From: Kitasatospora sp. MAA4
Lineage (GTDB): Bacteria > Actinomycetota > Actinomycetes > Streptomycetales > Streptomycetaceae
Length of the DNA stretch: 64,000 nucleotides
Assembly: GCF_029893355.1 (NCBI RefSeq)
Contig: NZ_JARZAI010000005.1
Coordinates: 301,628 to 365,627, forward strand
Direction: 5' to 3'
The notes under the pieces are model-generated. The model saw only the letters and a program-made list of their open reading frames with translations. It was not told the origin of the DNA and did no database searches. The translations under genes and the position numbers were made by a program. Within the stretch, counting starts at the first letter, position 1. Each line of letters opens with the position of its first letter. This document shows positions 19,770-28,002 of this stretch, one piece after another.

Positions 19770-20954
19770 ATGTCCAAGCCGAACAGTGACCACACGGGGA
19801 AGCGGATCGCGAATCTTCGCAAGCTGCGTCGCCTCACCCAGATCCAGCTAGCCGACCAGGCGCTGATCTCGCACAGCCTCCTGTCGAAGGTGGAACAGGG
19901 GGTAGTGCCGGCCAGCCCCTCCCTCCTGGGCGCCCTCTCCCGGGCTCTTCGCGTGCCCGCCACCGACCTCGTCGGCCAGCCCTACCTGACCGAACTTCGT
20001 CAGGATGAGCTGGATGTCCTGATCCAGCCGATTCGTGACGCGCTCGACCTCTACGATCTGGGCCCTGTTCCCGGTGTTCAGCCAGGCACACTGGCCGAGC
20101 TGCACCAGAAGTCCGAGGAACTGTGCGCAAGGATGCGCCAGACGGATCTCAAGCGCGTCGCGAGCGAGCTGCCCGCGATGATCGCGAAGGTCACGACCTT
20201 CTGCTATCTACACCCGAGCGACGCCGCGTGGCGCACCCTGACATCGCTCTATCGGACCGCGTACGACGTCGCCACCAAGCTCGGATACCCCGACCTGAGT
20301 GTGATCGCGCTGGACCGGCTGGAATGGACGGCTCAGCGCGCGAGCGACCCGGTGTGGGCCGGCATTCGCCAGTACCTGCGGACCCTCGCCTACATGCGCT
20401 CCAGCCTGCCCGCCGTCGGTCAACGTCTCATCGAGACCGGCTTCGCCCACCTGGCACAGGCCCCGACCGGGCGTGAACGCGATGTCGCGACCGGACAGCT
20501 GCACCTCGGCGCCGCAGTCGTAGCAGCGCGCGGCAAGGACGAGGCGGCGGCACTGCTGCATATCGATGAAGCGCGGCGGATCGCAGCCCTCACGGGACCA
20601 GCAGACGAGGTGCACTGGCTCAGCTTCAGCCCGACGAACGTGGAGGTGCACCACGTCGGCGTCCTGGTCGACCTCGACCAACCCGGCGAGGCCGTGGAGA
20701 GGGCACACGGCGTTCGCATCCCTGACGACTGGCCGCGCTCCCGAGTCGCCCACCACTACTCGGAGGTGGCTCGGGCCGAGCTTCTGACGGGCAAGACCGA
20801 TGACGCGCTGGCGAGCATGCTCAAGGCGCGAAAGGTGGCCCCCCAGCAGACCCGCTATCACCCAACCTCGCGCGACACCATCTCCGGCCTGCTGTCAGCC
20901 CGCCGTTCCGTCCCGGACTCCTTGACCAACCTGGCTCACTGGGCTGGAGTCTGA
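19770..20954 (+). CDS. XRE-family regulator with TPR-like C-terminal region
   Basis: Residues ~10-65 of 394 form a Cro/CI-type helix-turn-helix (GKRIANLRKLRRLTQIQLADQ read in parts, then SHSLLSKVEQG, a recognition-helix pattern). The remaining ~320 residues are helical with repeating amphipathic pairs (for example AVERAHGV and HHYSEVARAELLTGKTDDALASM), consistent with TPR-like repeats, as in large actinobacterial XRE regulators. A GGAGAGAG Shine-Dalgarno precedes the ATG. The gene is closed by its own terminator, so it is a separate transcript from the three genes that follow. It is probably their regulator and may regulate itself. Confidence 0.88.
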   Translation: MSKPNSDHTGKRIANLRKLRRLTQIQLADQALISHSLLSKVEQGVVPASPSLLGALSRALRVPATDLVGQPYLTELRQDELDVLIQPIRDALDLYDLGPVPGVQPGTLAELHQKSEELCARMRQTDLKRVASELPAMIAKVTTFCYLHPSDAAWRTLTSLYRTAYDVATKLGYPDLSVIALDRLEWTAQRASDPVWAGIRQYLRTLAYMRSSLPAVGQRLIETGFAHLAQAPTGRERDVATGQLHLGAAVVAARGKDEAAALLHIDEARRIAALTGPADEVHWLSFSPTNVEVHHVGVLVDLDQPGEAVERAHGVRIPDDWPRSRVAHHYSEVARAELLTGKTDDALASMLKARKVAPQQTRYHPTSRDTISGLLSARRSVPDSLTNLAHWAGV

Positions 20955-20967
20955 CGGCACGTCAACT

Positions 20968-21009
20968 GGTCTGGACTATCAAAAATCCTTGATAGTTCAG
21001 ACCTTTTTT
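20968..21009 (+). terminator. Canonical intrinsic terminator with U-tract after the XRE gene
   Basis: A 15-bp stem (20968-20982 with 20989-21003, one G-U pair) and 6-base loop are followed directly by six T residues. A classical U-tract is unusual in this GC-rich sequence. It begins 14 bases after the XRE stop. Confidence 0.88.
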
Positions 21010-21060
21010 CACTGCCACACTCGTAACCGTCAGCAGCGAAGCGGCTACGGAGAGATCATC

Positions 21061-21645
21061 ATGCGGAGAAGTGTCGCAGTGAGACGGGACCGATTCGCAG
21101 TCCTTCTACCGCGTGACCCGTCTTCGGCCAGGGTCGGGCGCCTGCGCGTAGCCGGCGCGCTGGACCGCTGGGAACTCGGGATGACCGACGACGAGCAGGA
21201 CAGTGTGATCGTCGTCGCCTCCGAGCTGCTGACCAACTCGATCCACTACAGCGACAGGCCGACGGTCGCTGTCGTCATGTTCACCGAATACCGGCGAAGC
21301 GGGCTCGTGCTGACCTTCGAGGTCTACGACGGGAGCACTGTCTTACCGCTGCCACGTGCCGCGAACGCGACCGACGAGGGGGGACGCGGCCTGAGCATCG
21401 TGGACCGGTTGGCAAGCCGCCACGGAAGCGAGCAGACCCCCTCGGGCAAACGGGTGTGGGCGCAGTTCGATCTGCCATCAGCGGGCGCCCGCTATCGAGC
21501 GGGCCTGGCCCGACGCATCCGCGCCATAGCTCCGCGCCCAACTCTCCACCGTCAGACCCACGAAGACCACGATCCACTCGGATACGCGTGGACCGCCCGG
21601 CGACGGGATCCTGCAGTGGCGCCGCCGGGTCCGTTCCCCGAATGA
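21061..21645 (+). CDS. ATP-binding protein, anti-sigma-factor/HATPase type
   Basis: The 194-residue protein shows a GHKL ATPase domain: the N-box region VVASELLTNSIHYSDRP with the metal-binding asparagine, FEVYDGS for the G1 box, and DEGGRGLSIVDRLASRHG for the G2 box. No histidine-kinase dimerisation domain is present, so it resembles RsbW-like or AbaA-OrfA-like regulators of streptomycetes. The C-terminal ~50 residues are basic and unstructured in appearance. A GGAGAG Shine-Dalgarno 6 bases before the ATG fixes the start. It is the first gene of the transcript running to the cupin gene. Confidence 0.88.
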   Translation: MRRSVAVRRDRFAVLLPRDPSSARVGRLRVAGALDRWELGMTDDEQDSVIVVASELLTNSIHYSDRPTVAVVMFTEYRRSGLVLTFEVYDGSTVLPLPRAANATDEGGRGLSIVDRLASRHGSEQTPSGKRVWAQFDLPSAGARYRAGLARRIRAIAPRPTLHRQTHEDHDPLGYAWTARRRDPAVAPPGPFPE

Positions 21646-21734
21646 CTTCCCCGCCTCCCCCGGCGGGAAGCTCGGCTGCATCTCGCCGGTGTCTGGCGAA
21701 GCCGAGAAGAGAAGTGCGTCGACGAGAGGAAAAC

Positions 21735-21965
21735 ATGAGCGAGAACCTGTACGACCGCCCGGTGGCCGGTCCGTTCGCGGCGCTGTGCGGCGGCGGTACC
21801 AACGACGGCTCGATGGAGGACTGCATCAGCCTCGCCGAGCTGACCGGAGGTGGCTACGCCCTCGGCGACACCAAGCCCGAGGGATCCGGCCGCGAGCTGC
21901 GCATGAGCCGCGAGGAGATCACCAGCTTCGCCGAGGCGTGGCTCGCGCAGGAGCGGCAGGCCTGA
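21735..21965 (+). CDS. 76-residue DUF397-like protein
   Basis: After a ~15-residue leader (MSENLYDRPVAGPFA), the sequence follows the DUF397 pattern: a Gly-rich stretch, EDC with the conserved cysteine (Cys30) in CISLAEL, GYALGDTKPEG where DUF397 proteins have VRDSKDPxG, and REEITSFAEAW in place of the terminal EW..F helix. An extra cysteine is Cys18. DUF397 proteins are small partners of XRE regulators in streptomycetes (WhiJ-like clusters, Scr1/Scr2). GAGAGGA lies before the ATG. It sits 89 bases after the HATPase gene and is followed by a hairpin before the cupin gene. Confidence 0.72.
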   Translation: MSENLYDRPVAGPFAALCGGGTNDGSMEDCISLAELTGGGYALGDTKPEGSGRELRMSREEITSFAEAWLAQERQA

Positions 21966-21985
21966 CGAAGCGCAGCACCGCAAGC

Positions 21986-22018
21986 GTGGGGCGCACCGGC
22001 TTTCCCGGGGCGCCCCAC
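21986..22018 (+). terminator. Hairpin between the small protein and cupin genes (attenuator-like)
   Basis: Nine base pairs (21986-21994 with 22010-22018) close a 15-base GC-rich loop, 20 bases after the small gene's stop and 32 bases before the cupin start. It could partly terminate transcription or protect the upstream message, giving more small protein than oxygenase. Confidence 0.5.
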
Positions 22019-22050
22019 CCCATCCCCTCAGCCCTCTAGGAGAGCGCTCG

Positions 22051-22941
22051 ATGTCGTTGAGGTCTCTGATCGACAACCCTGATGAAGTGCTGGCCAGTTG
22101 GCCGCGCGAGCCGAGACGCTACCGTCGCGACCCCGCCTCTTTCGAGCATCTTCTGACGCTCGCCGATGTGGACCAGCTGATTGACTCCGGCTGCGTGGCC
22201 ACCCGCAACGTTTCGTTGCTCAAGGACAGCAAGATCCTGGAGCGGTACACATACGCCGACGGGGACATGCCGCGCCGGGGAGCACTCCGCGAACATCTCG
22301 ACAGCGGCGGAACGATCTCGTTGCGTGCGCTGGAGACACTCGTCCCCTCGATCGCCCAGCTCTACCGCGACCTTCAGAACGAGACCGGGTACGGCGTCCA
22401 CGTCAATGCCTACCTGACGCCGGCCGGCGCGCAGGGCCTCAAGTATCACTACGACCCGTACGTCACGCTGATCCTGCAGTTGGCCGGCAGCAAGGCCTGG
22501 CCGGTGCACGACCCGTTCGTGACGAATCCGGTCAGGGAGTACGGGTCGTACCACACCAACGGCTTCACCGATGAGCAGCTGCAGTTCCTGGCGAACACCC
22601 CGCCGAAGGCGACGTACACCCTGAAGCCCGGCGATGTGTTCTGGCTGCCGCGCGGGTACGTCCACTCCCCCTACACCGTCGGTGACGAGCCATCCCTTCA
22701 CCTGACGGTGGCGTTCAAGGAGCGCACGTATCACTGGCTGGCCCAGCAGCTCGCCGAGGAGGTACTGGCGCAGGCGCTGGTGGACCCCTCGATGCGTGAG
22801 GAGGTGCAACCCGTCGCCGTCACCGCGGACCCGAGTGACGCGATTCAGCAGATGCGCGTGTACCTGATCGGAGCACTGATCAAACTGGATGCCGAGGAGG
22901 CCGCCACGCGGGTCATGGAGGCGGCACGCCGACCCGTCTGA
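22051..22941 (+). CDS. JmjC-type cupin (Cupin_4) dioxygenase-like protein
   Basis: The 296-residue protein resembles bacterial JmjC/cupin-4 oxygenases, the fold of the ribosomal hydroxylases RoxA/YcfD and of some RiPP hydroxylases. The iron facial triad is visible as His133 and Asp135 (KYHYDPY) and His205 (LPRGYVHSP). A conserved lysine (GSKAW, Lys148) is positioned for 2-oxoglutarate or chain contact. The N-terminus (EVLASWPREPRRYRR) has the usual W-P-x-x-P entry, and a C-terminal helical tail follows. An AGGAGAG Shine-Dalgarno precedes the ATG. It is the last gene of the HATPase-small protein-cupin transcript. Its substrate is unknown. Confidence 0.85.
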   Translation: MSLRSLIDNPDEVLASWPREPRRYRRDPASFEHLLTLADVDQLIDSGCVATRNVSLLKDSKILERYTYADGDMPRRGALREHLDSGGTISLRALETLVPSIAQLYRDLQNETGYGVHVNAYLTPAGAQGLKYHYDPYVTLILQLAGSKAWPVHDPFVTNPVREYGSYHTNGFTDEQLQFLANTPPKATYTLKPGDVFWLPRGYVHSPYTVGDEPSLHLTVAFKERTYHWLAQQLAEEVLAQALVDPSMREEVQPVAVTADPSDAIQQMRVYLIGALIKLDAEEAATRVMEAARRPV

Positions 22942-23036
22942 CAGCTCCCGCCGGGCTCGGAAGCGTGGCCGGGCTCCGTCCGCCGGGCCCGTTATGGTTG
23001 ATACTCCGGCGGTGAATGAGGAGACGGAGACCCCCT

Positions 23037-26000
23037 GTGCCAGACGGCTTTGTGCACCTGCACGTTCACACTGAGTACTCGATGCTCGACGGAGCAGCGA
23101 AGAACGGTAAGTTGTTCGCCGAGGCTGAGCGGCAGGGCATGCAAGCCATCGCGATGAGCGACCACGGCAACATGTTCGGAGCCTACGAGTTCTTCCAGAA
23201 GGCCAAGGGCAGCCCGGTCAAGCCCATCATCGGCATCGAGGCGTACCTCGCTCCAGGGTCGCGCTTCCACAAGAAGCAGGTGTTCTGGTCCCCTGGCGGC
23301 AAGCGGCCCAACACGGACGGTGAGGGCGGCAAGGACGTCTCCGGTGGCGGCCGCTTCACCCACATGACGATGTGGGCGGAGGACGCGTCCGGTCTGCGCA
23401 ACCTCTTCAAGCTCTCCTCCCTCGCGTCGATGGAGGGCTACTACGGCAAGCCCCGAATGGACCGCGAACTCCTGGCCCAGCACGCCGGTGGGATCATCGC
23501 CACCACTGGCTGCCCCTCGGGCGAGGTGCAGACCCGGCTGCGGCTGGGCCAGTACGCGGAGGCGATCGAGGCTGCCTCTACGTACCGGGACATCTTCGGG
23601 AAGGAGAACTTCTTCCTGGAGCTGATGGACCACGGCCTCGGAATCGAGCGGGATATCCGGGCCGACCTGATGCGCCTGGGCAAGGAACTCGGGCTCCCGC
23701 TGCTGGCCACCAACGACTCGCACTACGTCACCGAGGACCAGGCCGACGCCCACGACAGCCTGCTCTGCGTCGGCACGGGCAAGAACAAGGACGACCCGGC
23801 CCGACTCCGCTTCGCCGGGTCCGGCTACTACATCAAGACCGCCGAGGAGATGCGCGAGCTGTTCCGCGAGCTCCCGGAGGCCTGCGACAACACCCTCGCG
23901 ATCGCCGAGCGCATCCAGCCCTACGACGAGGTCTTCAACTACGTCGACCGGATGCCGCAGTTCGACGTCCCGGAGGGCGAGACCCAGGCCTCGTTCCTGC
24001 GGCAGAAGATCGCCGCCGGCCTCCAGCACCGCTACGGGGACAACCCGAGCCAGGAGGTGCTGGACCGGGTCGAGCTGGAGATGGGCGTCATCTCCCCGAT
24101 GGGCTTCGACGCCTACTTCCTCGTGGTCGCCGACATCTGCCAGTACGCCCGCGACAACGGCATCCCGGTCGGCCCGGGCCGTGGTTCGGCGGCCGGCTCG
24201 ATGGTCTCCTACCTGACCCGGATCACCGAACTGGACCCGCTGGAGCACGATCTCCTGTTCGAGCGGTTCCTGAACCCCGAGCGCATCAACCCCCCCGACG
24301 TCGACATCGACTTCGACGACCGCCAGCGCGACCAGATGGTGCGTTACGTCACCGACAAGTACGGCGAGGCGTACACCGCCCAGGTGAACACCTTCGGCAC
24401 CATCAAGGCCAAGGCCGCCGTCAAGGACGCCAACCGGATCCTCGGCTACCCCTTCGCGATGGGCGACCGGATCACCAAGGCGATGCCGCCGGACGTGATG
24501 GGCAAGGGCGTCCCGCTGGCCGACCTGTTCAACGAGAAGCACCCGCGCTACAACGAGGGCACCGAGATCCGGGCGCTCTACGCGAACGAGCCCGACGTCA
24601 AGAAGATCATCGACACCGGTCTCGGCATCGAGGGCCTGATCCGCGGCACCGGCGTGCACGCCGCCGCCGTCATCCTCTCCTCCACCCCGCTGCTCGAACT
24701 CGTCCCGCTGCACAAGCGGGACAAGGACGGCGTGATCATCACCGGCTTCGACTACCCGTCGTGCGAAGCCATGGGCCTGATCAAGATGGACTTCCTGGGT
24801 CTGCGGAACCTGGGCATCATCGACCACTGCATCAAGATCGTGAAGTCCAACCGCGGCATCGACGTCGACATCGAGAAGATCGCGCTGGACGACCCCACCA
24901 CCTACGAACTGCTGTCCCGGGGCGACACCCTGGGCGTCTTCCAGCTCGATGGCGGCCCGATGCGCGCGCTGCTCAAGCTGATGAAGCCCACCGAGTTCGC
25001 CGACATCTCCGCCGTCTCGGCGCTGTACCGGCCCGGCCCGATGGGCATGAACTCGCACACCAACTACGCGCTGCGCAAGAACGCCCAGCAGGAGATCATC
25101 CCGATCCACCCGGAGCTGGAGGAGCCCCTCAAGGAGGTCCTCGGCCCGACGTACGGCCTGATCGTCTACCAGGAGCAGGTGCAGCGAGCCGCCCAGGTGC
25201 TGGCCGGGTACAGCCTGGGACAGGCAGACCTGCTGCGCCGCGCGATGGGCAAGAAGAAGAAGGAGGTCCTGGAGCAGGAGTTCGTCCCCTTCCACGCGGG
25301 CTGCAAGGAACGCGGCTACTCCGACGAGGCGATCAAGGCCGTCTGGGACGTCCTGGTCCCGTTCGCCGGCTACGCGTTCAACAAATCGCACTCCGCCGCG
25401 TACGGCCTGGTCTCGTACCAGACCGCCTACCTGAAGGCCAACTACCCGGCCGAGTACATGGCCGCCCTGCTGACCTCGGTGGCGGACGACAAGGACAAGA
25501 TGGCGATCTATCTGGCGGAGTGCCGCCAGATGGGCATCAAGATCCTCTCGCCGGACGTCAACGAGTCCGTGGTCGACTTCACCGCCGTCGGCAGCGACGT
25601 CCGCTTCGGCCTGAAGGCCGTGCGCAACGTCGGCGTCAACGTCATCGACTCGCTGGTGGCCACCCGCAAGGCGAAGGGCAAGTACACCTCCTTCGCCGAC
25701 TTCCTGGACAAGGTCGAGCTGGTGGTCTGCAACAAGCGCACCATCGACTCGCTGATCAAGGCGGGGGCCTTCGACTCCCTCGGCCACACCCGCCTCTCGC
25801 TGACCACCGTCCACGAGAACGCGATCGACGCCGTGACCGGCGTCAAGAAGCAGCAGGCGATCGGCCAGGACGACCTGTTCGGCGCGCTGGACACCGGCGA
25901 GGACGTGCCGGCCATCGGGCTGGACTTCGAACTGACCGAGCGTGAGTGGCCGCGCCGCCAACTGCTCAGCCTGGAACGGGAGATGCTCGGCCTGTACGTC

Positions 26001-26588
26001 TCCAGCCACCCGCTGGACGGCGCCGAGCACATCCTCTCGCGCAACCGGGACACCTCGATCGCCGAGCTGATGGGCTCGGGCCGTACCGAGGGCGAGGTCA
26101 AACTCGCCGGGCTGATCACCTCGGTGGACCGCCGGATCAACAAGGCCGGCAACCCGTGGGCGATCATCACGCTGGCCGACCGGGACGGCTCGGTCGAGGT
26201 GCTGTTCTTCCCCGCCACCTACAACCTGATGTCCGAGCAGATGGTCGAGGACAACGTGGTCTCGGCCCGCGGTCGGCTCAACGAGCGCGACGGCGCCCTG
26301 AGCATCTTCGGCCAGGAGCTCAGCACCCTGGACATCTCCTCGGCCGAGCACGGTGGCAAGCCCCCGATCAAGCTGACCATCCAGGAGAAGCGGATCACCC
26401 CGCAGCTGACCGCCGAGCTCAAGCGCTCGCTGCGCGCCCACCCGGGCGACGTCCCGGTGCGGCTGCTGATGAAGGGCTCGCAGAAGAGCGTGCTGTTCGA
26501 ACTCGGCTTCATGGTCAACCCCGACAACGGCGCCTTCGCCAGCGAGATCAAGACCCTGCTGGGCCCGGGCGCCTGGGCCGTCGAGTAA
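23037..26588 (+). CDS. dnaE: DNA polymerase III alpha subunit
   Basis: This is the replicative C-family polymerase subunit. The 1183 residues run from an N-terminal PHP domain (VHLHVHTEYSMLDGA, SDHGNMFG) through the polymerase palm, with catalytic acidic residues in PDVDIDFDD near residue 422. Next come the fingers and helix-hairpin-helix part (KKEVLEQEF, GYAFNKSHSAAYG). A C-terminal OB fold (VKLAGLITSVDRR to VEVLFFP) lies around 1020-1060. The GTG start (VPDGFVHLH) has GGAGA 6 bases upstream; the ORF extends only a few codons further. It has its own transcription unit downstream of the accessory region. Confidence 0.97.
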   Translation: MPDGFVHLHVHTEYSMLDGAAKNGKLFAEAERQGMQAIAMSDHGNMFGAYEFFQKAKGSPVKPIIGIEAYLAPGSRFHKKQVFWSPGGKRPNTDGEGGKDVSGGGRFTHMTMWAEDASGLRNLFKLSSLASMEGYYGKPRMDRELLAQHAGGIIATTGCPSGEVQTRLRLGQYAEAIEAASTYRDIFGKENFFLELMDHGLGIERDIRADLMRLGKELGLPLLATNDSHYVTEDQADAHDSLLCVGTGKNKDDPARLRFAGSGYYIKTAEEMRELFRELPEACDNTLAIAERIQPYDEVFNYVDRMPQFDVPEGETQASFLRQKIAAGLQHRYGDNPSQEVLDRVELEMGVISPMGFDAYFLVVADICQYARDNGIPVGPGRGSAAGSMVSYLTRITELDPLEHDLLFERFLNPERINPPDVDIDFDDRQRDQMVRYVTDKYGEAYTAQVNTFGTIKAKAAVKDANRILGYPFAMGDRITKAMPPDVMGKGVPLADLFNEKHPRYNEGTEIRALYANEPDVKKIIDTGLGIEGLIRGTGVHAAAVILSSTPLLELVPLHKRDKDGVIITGFDYPSCEAMGLIKMDFLGLRNLGIIDHCIKIVKSNRGIDVDIEKIALDDPTTYELLSRGDTLGVFQLDGGPMRALLKLMKPTEFADISAVSALYRPGPMGMNSHTNYALRKNAQQEIIPIHPELEEPLKEVLGPTYGLIVYQEQVQRAAQVLAGYSLGQADLLRRAMGKKKKEVLEQEFVPFHAGCKERGYSDEAIKAVWDVLVPFAGYAFNKSHSAAYGLVSYQTAYLKANYPAEYMAALLTSVADDKDKMAIYLAECRQMGIKILSPDVNESVVDFTAVGSDVRFGLKAVRNVGVNVIDSLVATRKAKGKYTSFADFLDKVELVVCNKRTIDSLIKAGAFDSLGHTRLSLTTVHENAIDAVTGVKKQQAIGQDDLFGALDTGEDVPAIGLDFELTEREWPRRQLLSLEREMLGLYVSSHPLDGAEHILSRNRDTSIAELMGSGRTEGEVKLAGLITSVDRRINKAGNPWAIITLADRDGSVEVLFFPATYNLMSEQMVEDNVVSARGRLNERDGALSIFGQELSTLDISSAEHGGKPPIKLTIQEKRITPQLTAELKRSLRAHPGDVPVRLLMKGSQKSVLFELGFMVNPDNGAFASEIKTLLGPGAWAVE

Positions 26589-26615
26589 CACAGCCGCCCA
26601 CCCCGTTCTGGTGAC

Positions 26616-26651
26616 GGCTCGTCGCACGCTAGTCTCAGCGCGCGACGAGCC
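26616..26651 (+). promoter_or_regulatory. Inverted repeat enclosing a -10-like element
   Basis: GGCTCGTCGC (26616-26625) and GCGACGAGCC (26642-26651) are exact inverted arms around 16 bases that contain TAGTCT (26630-26635), a plausible -10 hexamer. It could be an operator over the promoter of the gene at 26694 or the dnaE terminator. Confidence 0.4.
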
Positions 26652-26693
26652 GCGGAGACGCCGCGGCGTGCACCGTCCAGAGGGGGAAACACC

Positions 26694-27374
26694 ATGAGCT
26701 ACCCGCCACCCACTCCGCCACGCCCCGGCGGCCTGCCCGGCCTCGCGGTGCTGCTGATCGTGGATCTGGTCCTCGAACTGGCCATCCTGGGCTACGACCT
26801 GAACCAGAAGGGGATCGGCTACCTGGGCACAGCGAGCGGCTTCACCTACTCGGAGTTCGCGAACGCTCCGGTGGGCTTCTTCGGCTCCGACTTCGCGACC
26901 TGCGTGGCGCTGGTCGTCATGATCGTCGCGGGGTTCGGCGGGCGCGGCTGGATCCGGCCCGCCGGGGCGCTGCTGCTCTCGGTGAACGCCTACGGGACGC
27001 TCCAGGTGATCACCTCGCAGTTCACCACCCCCGGCAGCAACGCCGACAGCTTCAGCAAGCCGTTCAGCAACCTGCTGCTCAACCTCGACGTGCTCACGCA
27101 GATGGTGGTCGCGCTGATCTTCGTGATCGTCGTCGCCGCGACCCGCCGACCGTCGCCGGCCGCGCCCCGGCCCGCGTTCGTACCGGGACAGCCGGGCCCG
27201 TACCAGGGCTGGCAGCAGCCGCAGCCGCCCGTCGGCTACGCCCCGCCGCAGCAGGCCGCGTACCCCGCACCGCAGCCCCAGCCGCAGCCTGGTTACGCCC
27301 CGCCGCCGCCCCCGCAGCAGCCACCCACCTACGGCTACCCGCCCGCCCCCACCGACGCGCCGCCGGTCCCGTAG
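26694..27374 (+). CDS. Four-helix membrane protein with Pro/Gln-rich tail, unknown
   Basis: The 226-residue protein starts MSYPPPTPPRPGG and has four hydrophobic helices (~15-33, ~58-79, ~84-105 and ~130-150). The C-terminal third is a low-complexity Pro/Gln/Ala/Tyr tail (QPQPQPGYAPPPPPQQPP-like). No enzymatic motif is visible. AGGGGGAA precedes the ATG by 6 bases. It converges with the dienelactone hydrolase-like gene across 10 bases that include a small hairpin. Confidence 0.65.
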   Translation: MSYPPPTPPRPGGLPGLAVLLIVDLVLELAILGYDLNQKGIGYLGTASGFTYSEFANAPVGFFGSDFATCVALVVMIVAGFGGRGWIRPAGALLLSVNAYGTLQVITSQFTTPGSNADSFSKPFSNLLLNLDVLTQMVVALIFVIVVAATRRPSPAAPRPAFVPGQPGPYQGWQQPQPPVGYAPPQQAAYPAPQPQPQPGYAPPPPPQQPPTYGYPPAPTDAPPVP

Positions 27375-27380
27375 GACCGG
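27363..27380. terminator. Short bidirectional hairpin at convergent gene ends
   Basis: CCGGTCC (27363-27369) and GGACCGG (27374-27380) pair around a 4-base loop. The TAG stop of the plus-strand gene lies inside the structure. Confidence 0.5.
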
Positions 27381-27384
27381 AGCC

Positions 27385-27963
27385 TCAGCCCAGTTCGGCC
27401 AGGAAGTCCAGCGCCGCGGCCCAGGTCAGCTCCGCCGCCTCGGCGTCGTAGTCGGGCAGCTCGGGGTCGGTGAAGATGTGGCCCGCGCCGCGGTAGCGGT
27501 GCACCTCCACGTCGGCACCGGCCTTGCGCAGCCGCAGGTACCAGGCGTTCAGCCAGTCCTCGCTCTCGTACACGTCGGGCTCGGCCACGTGCAGCTGGAC
27601 CGGCACCGAGGTGGTCGCGTCGTCGCGTACGTCCGAGGTGCCGTGCAGGAGCAGCAGCCCCAGCGCGTTCTCGTCCGCGAGCGCCAGGTTCTGCGCCAGT
27701 GCGCCGCCCAGGGAGAAGCCCGCGTAGACCAGCCGCTCGCCGCCGGCCAGCAGCGGGCCCACCGCGCCGACCGCGCGGCGCAGCAGCTCCTCGGTGCCGA
27801 CCTCCTCGTGGTACGCCATGCCCTCCTCGACCGTCTCGAAGAGCCTGCCGTCGAAGACGTCCGGCACGTGCACCTGGTGGCCGGCCGCCCGCAGCCGGTC
27901 GGCCGCGGCGTGCACCGCCGGGCGCAGGCCGTAGGCGGAGTGGAAGAGGACGATCTGGGCCAC
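27385..27963 (-). CDS. Dienelactone hydrolase family protein
   Basis: The 192-residue alpha/beta hydrolase has LFHSAYGLRPAVHAAADRLRAAGH at the N-terminus (read in parts), a nucleophile elbow GFSLGG, an acid in AEPDVYES, and His in GAGHIFTDPEL. Classical dienelactone hydrolases carry cysteine in the elbow; here it is serine, so an esterase-like activity is equally likely. The GTG start has AGGAG 6 bases before it. It follows the ABC operon on the same strand by 39 bases. Confidence 0.85.
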   Translation of the reverse strand: MAQIVLFHSAYGLRPAVHAAADRLRAAGHQVHVPDVFDGRLFETVEEGMAYHEEVGTEELLRRAVGAVGPLLAGGERLVYAGFSLGGALAQNLALADENALGLLLLHGTSDVRDDATTSVPVQLHVAEPDVYESEDWLNAWYLRLRKAGADVEVHRYRGAGHIFTDPELPDYDAEAAELTWAAALDFLAELG

Positions 27964-28002
27964 CGGGTACTCCTGGGGTCAAAGGGGTGAACCCACATGA
28001 TC

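Noticed and set aside
21735..21965. Small protein as a lanthipeptide-type or other RiPP precursor
   Set aside because: The DUF397-like pattern explains most of the sequence and no lanthionine synthetase, YcaO or rSAM gene is nearby. Modification by the adjacent cupin is kept only as a hypothesis.
22992..26627. Very long minus-strand open frame (over 1200 codons) opposite dnaE
   Set aside because: It is antisense shadow caused by high GC at third positions. Its translation is Val/Leu/Arg/Gly/Asp-rich with no domain, while the plus strand is an unambiguous dnaE.
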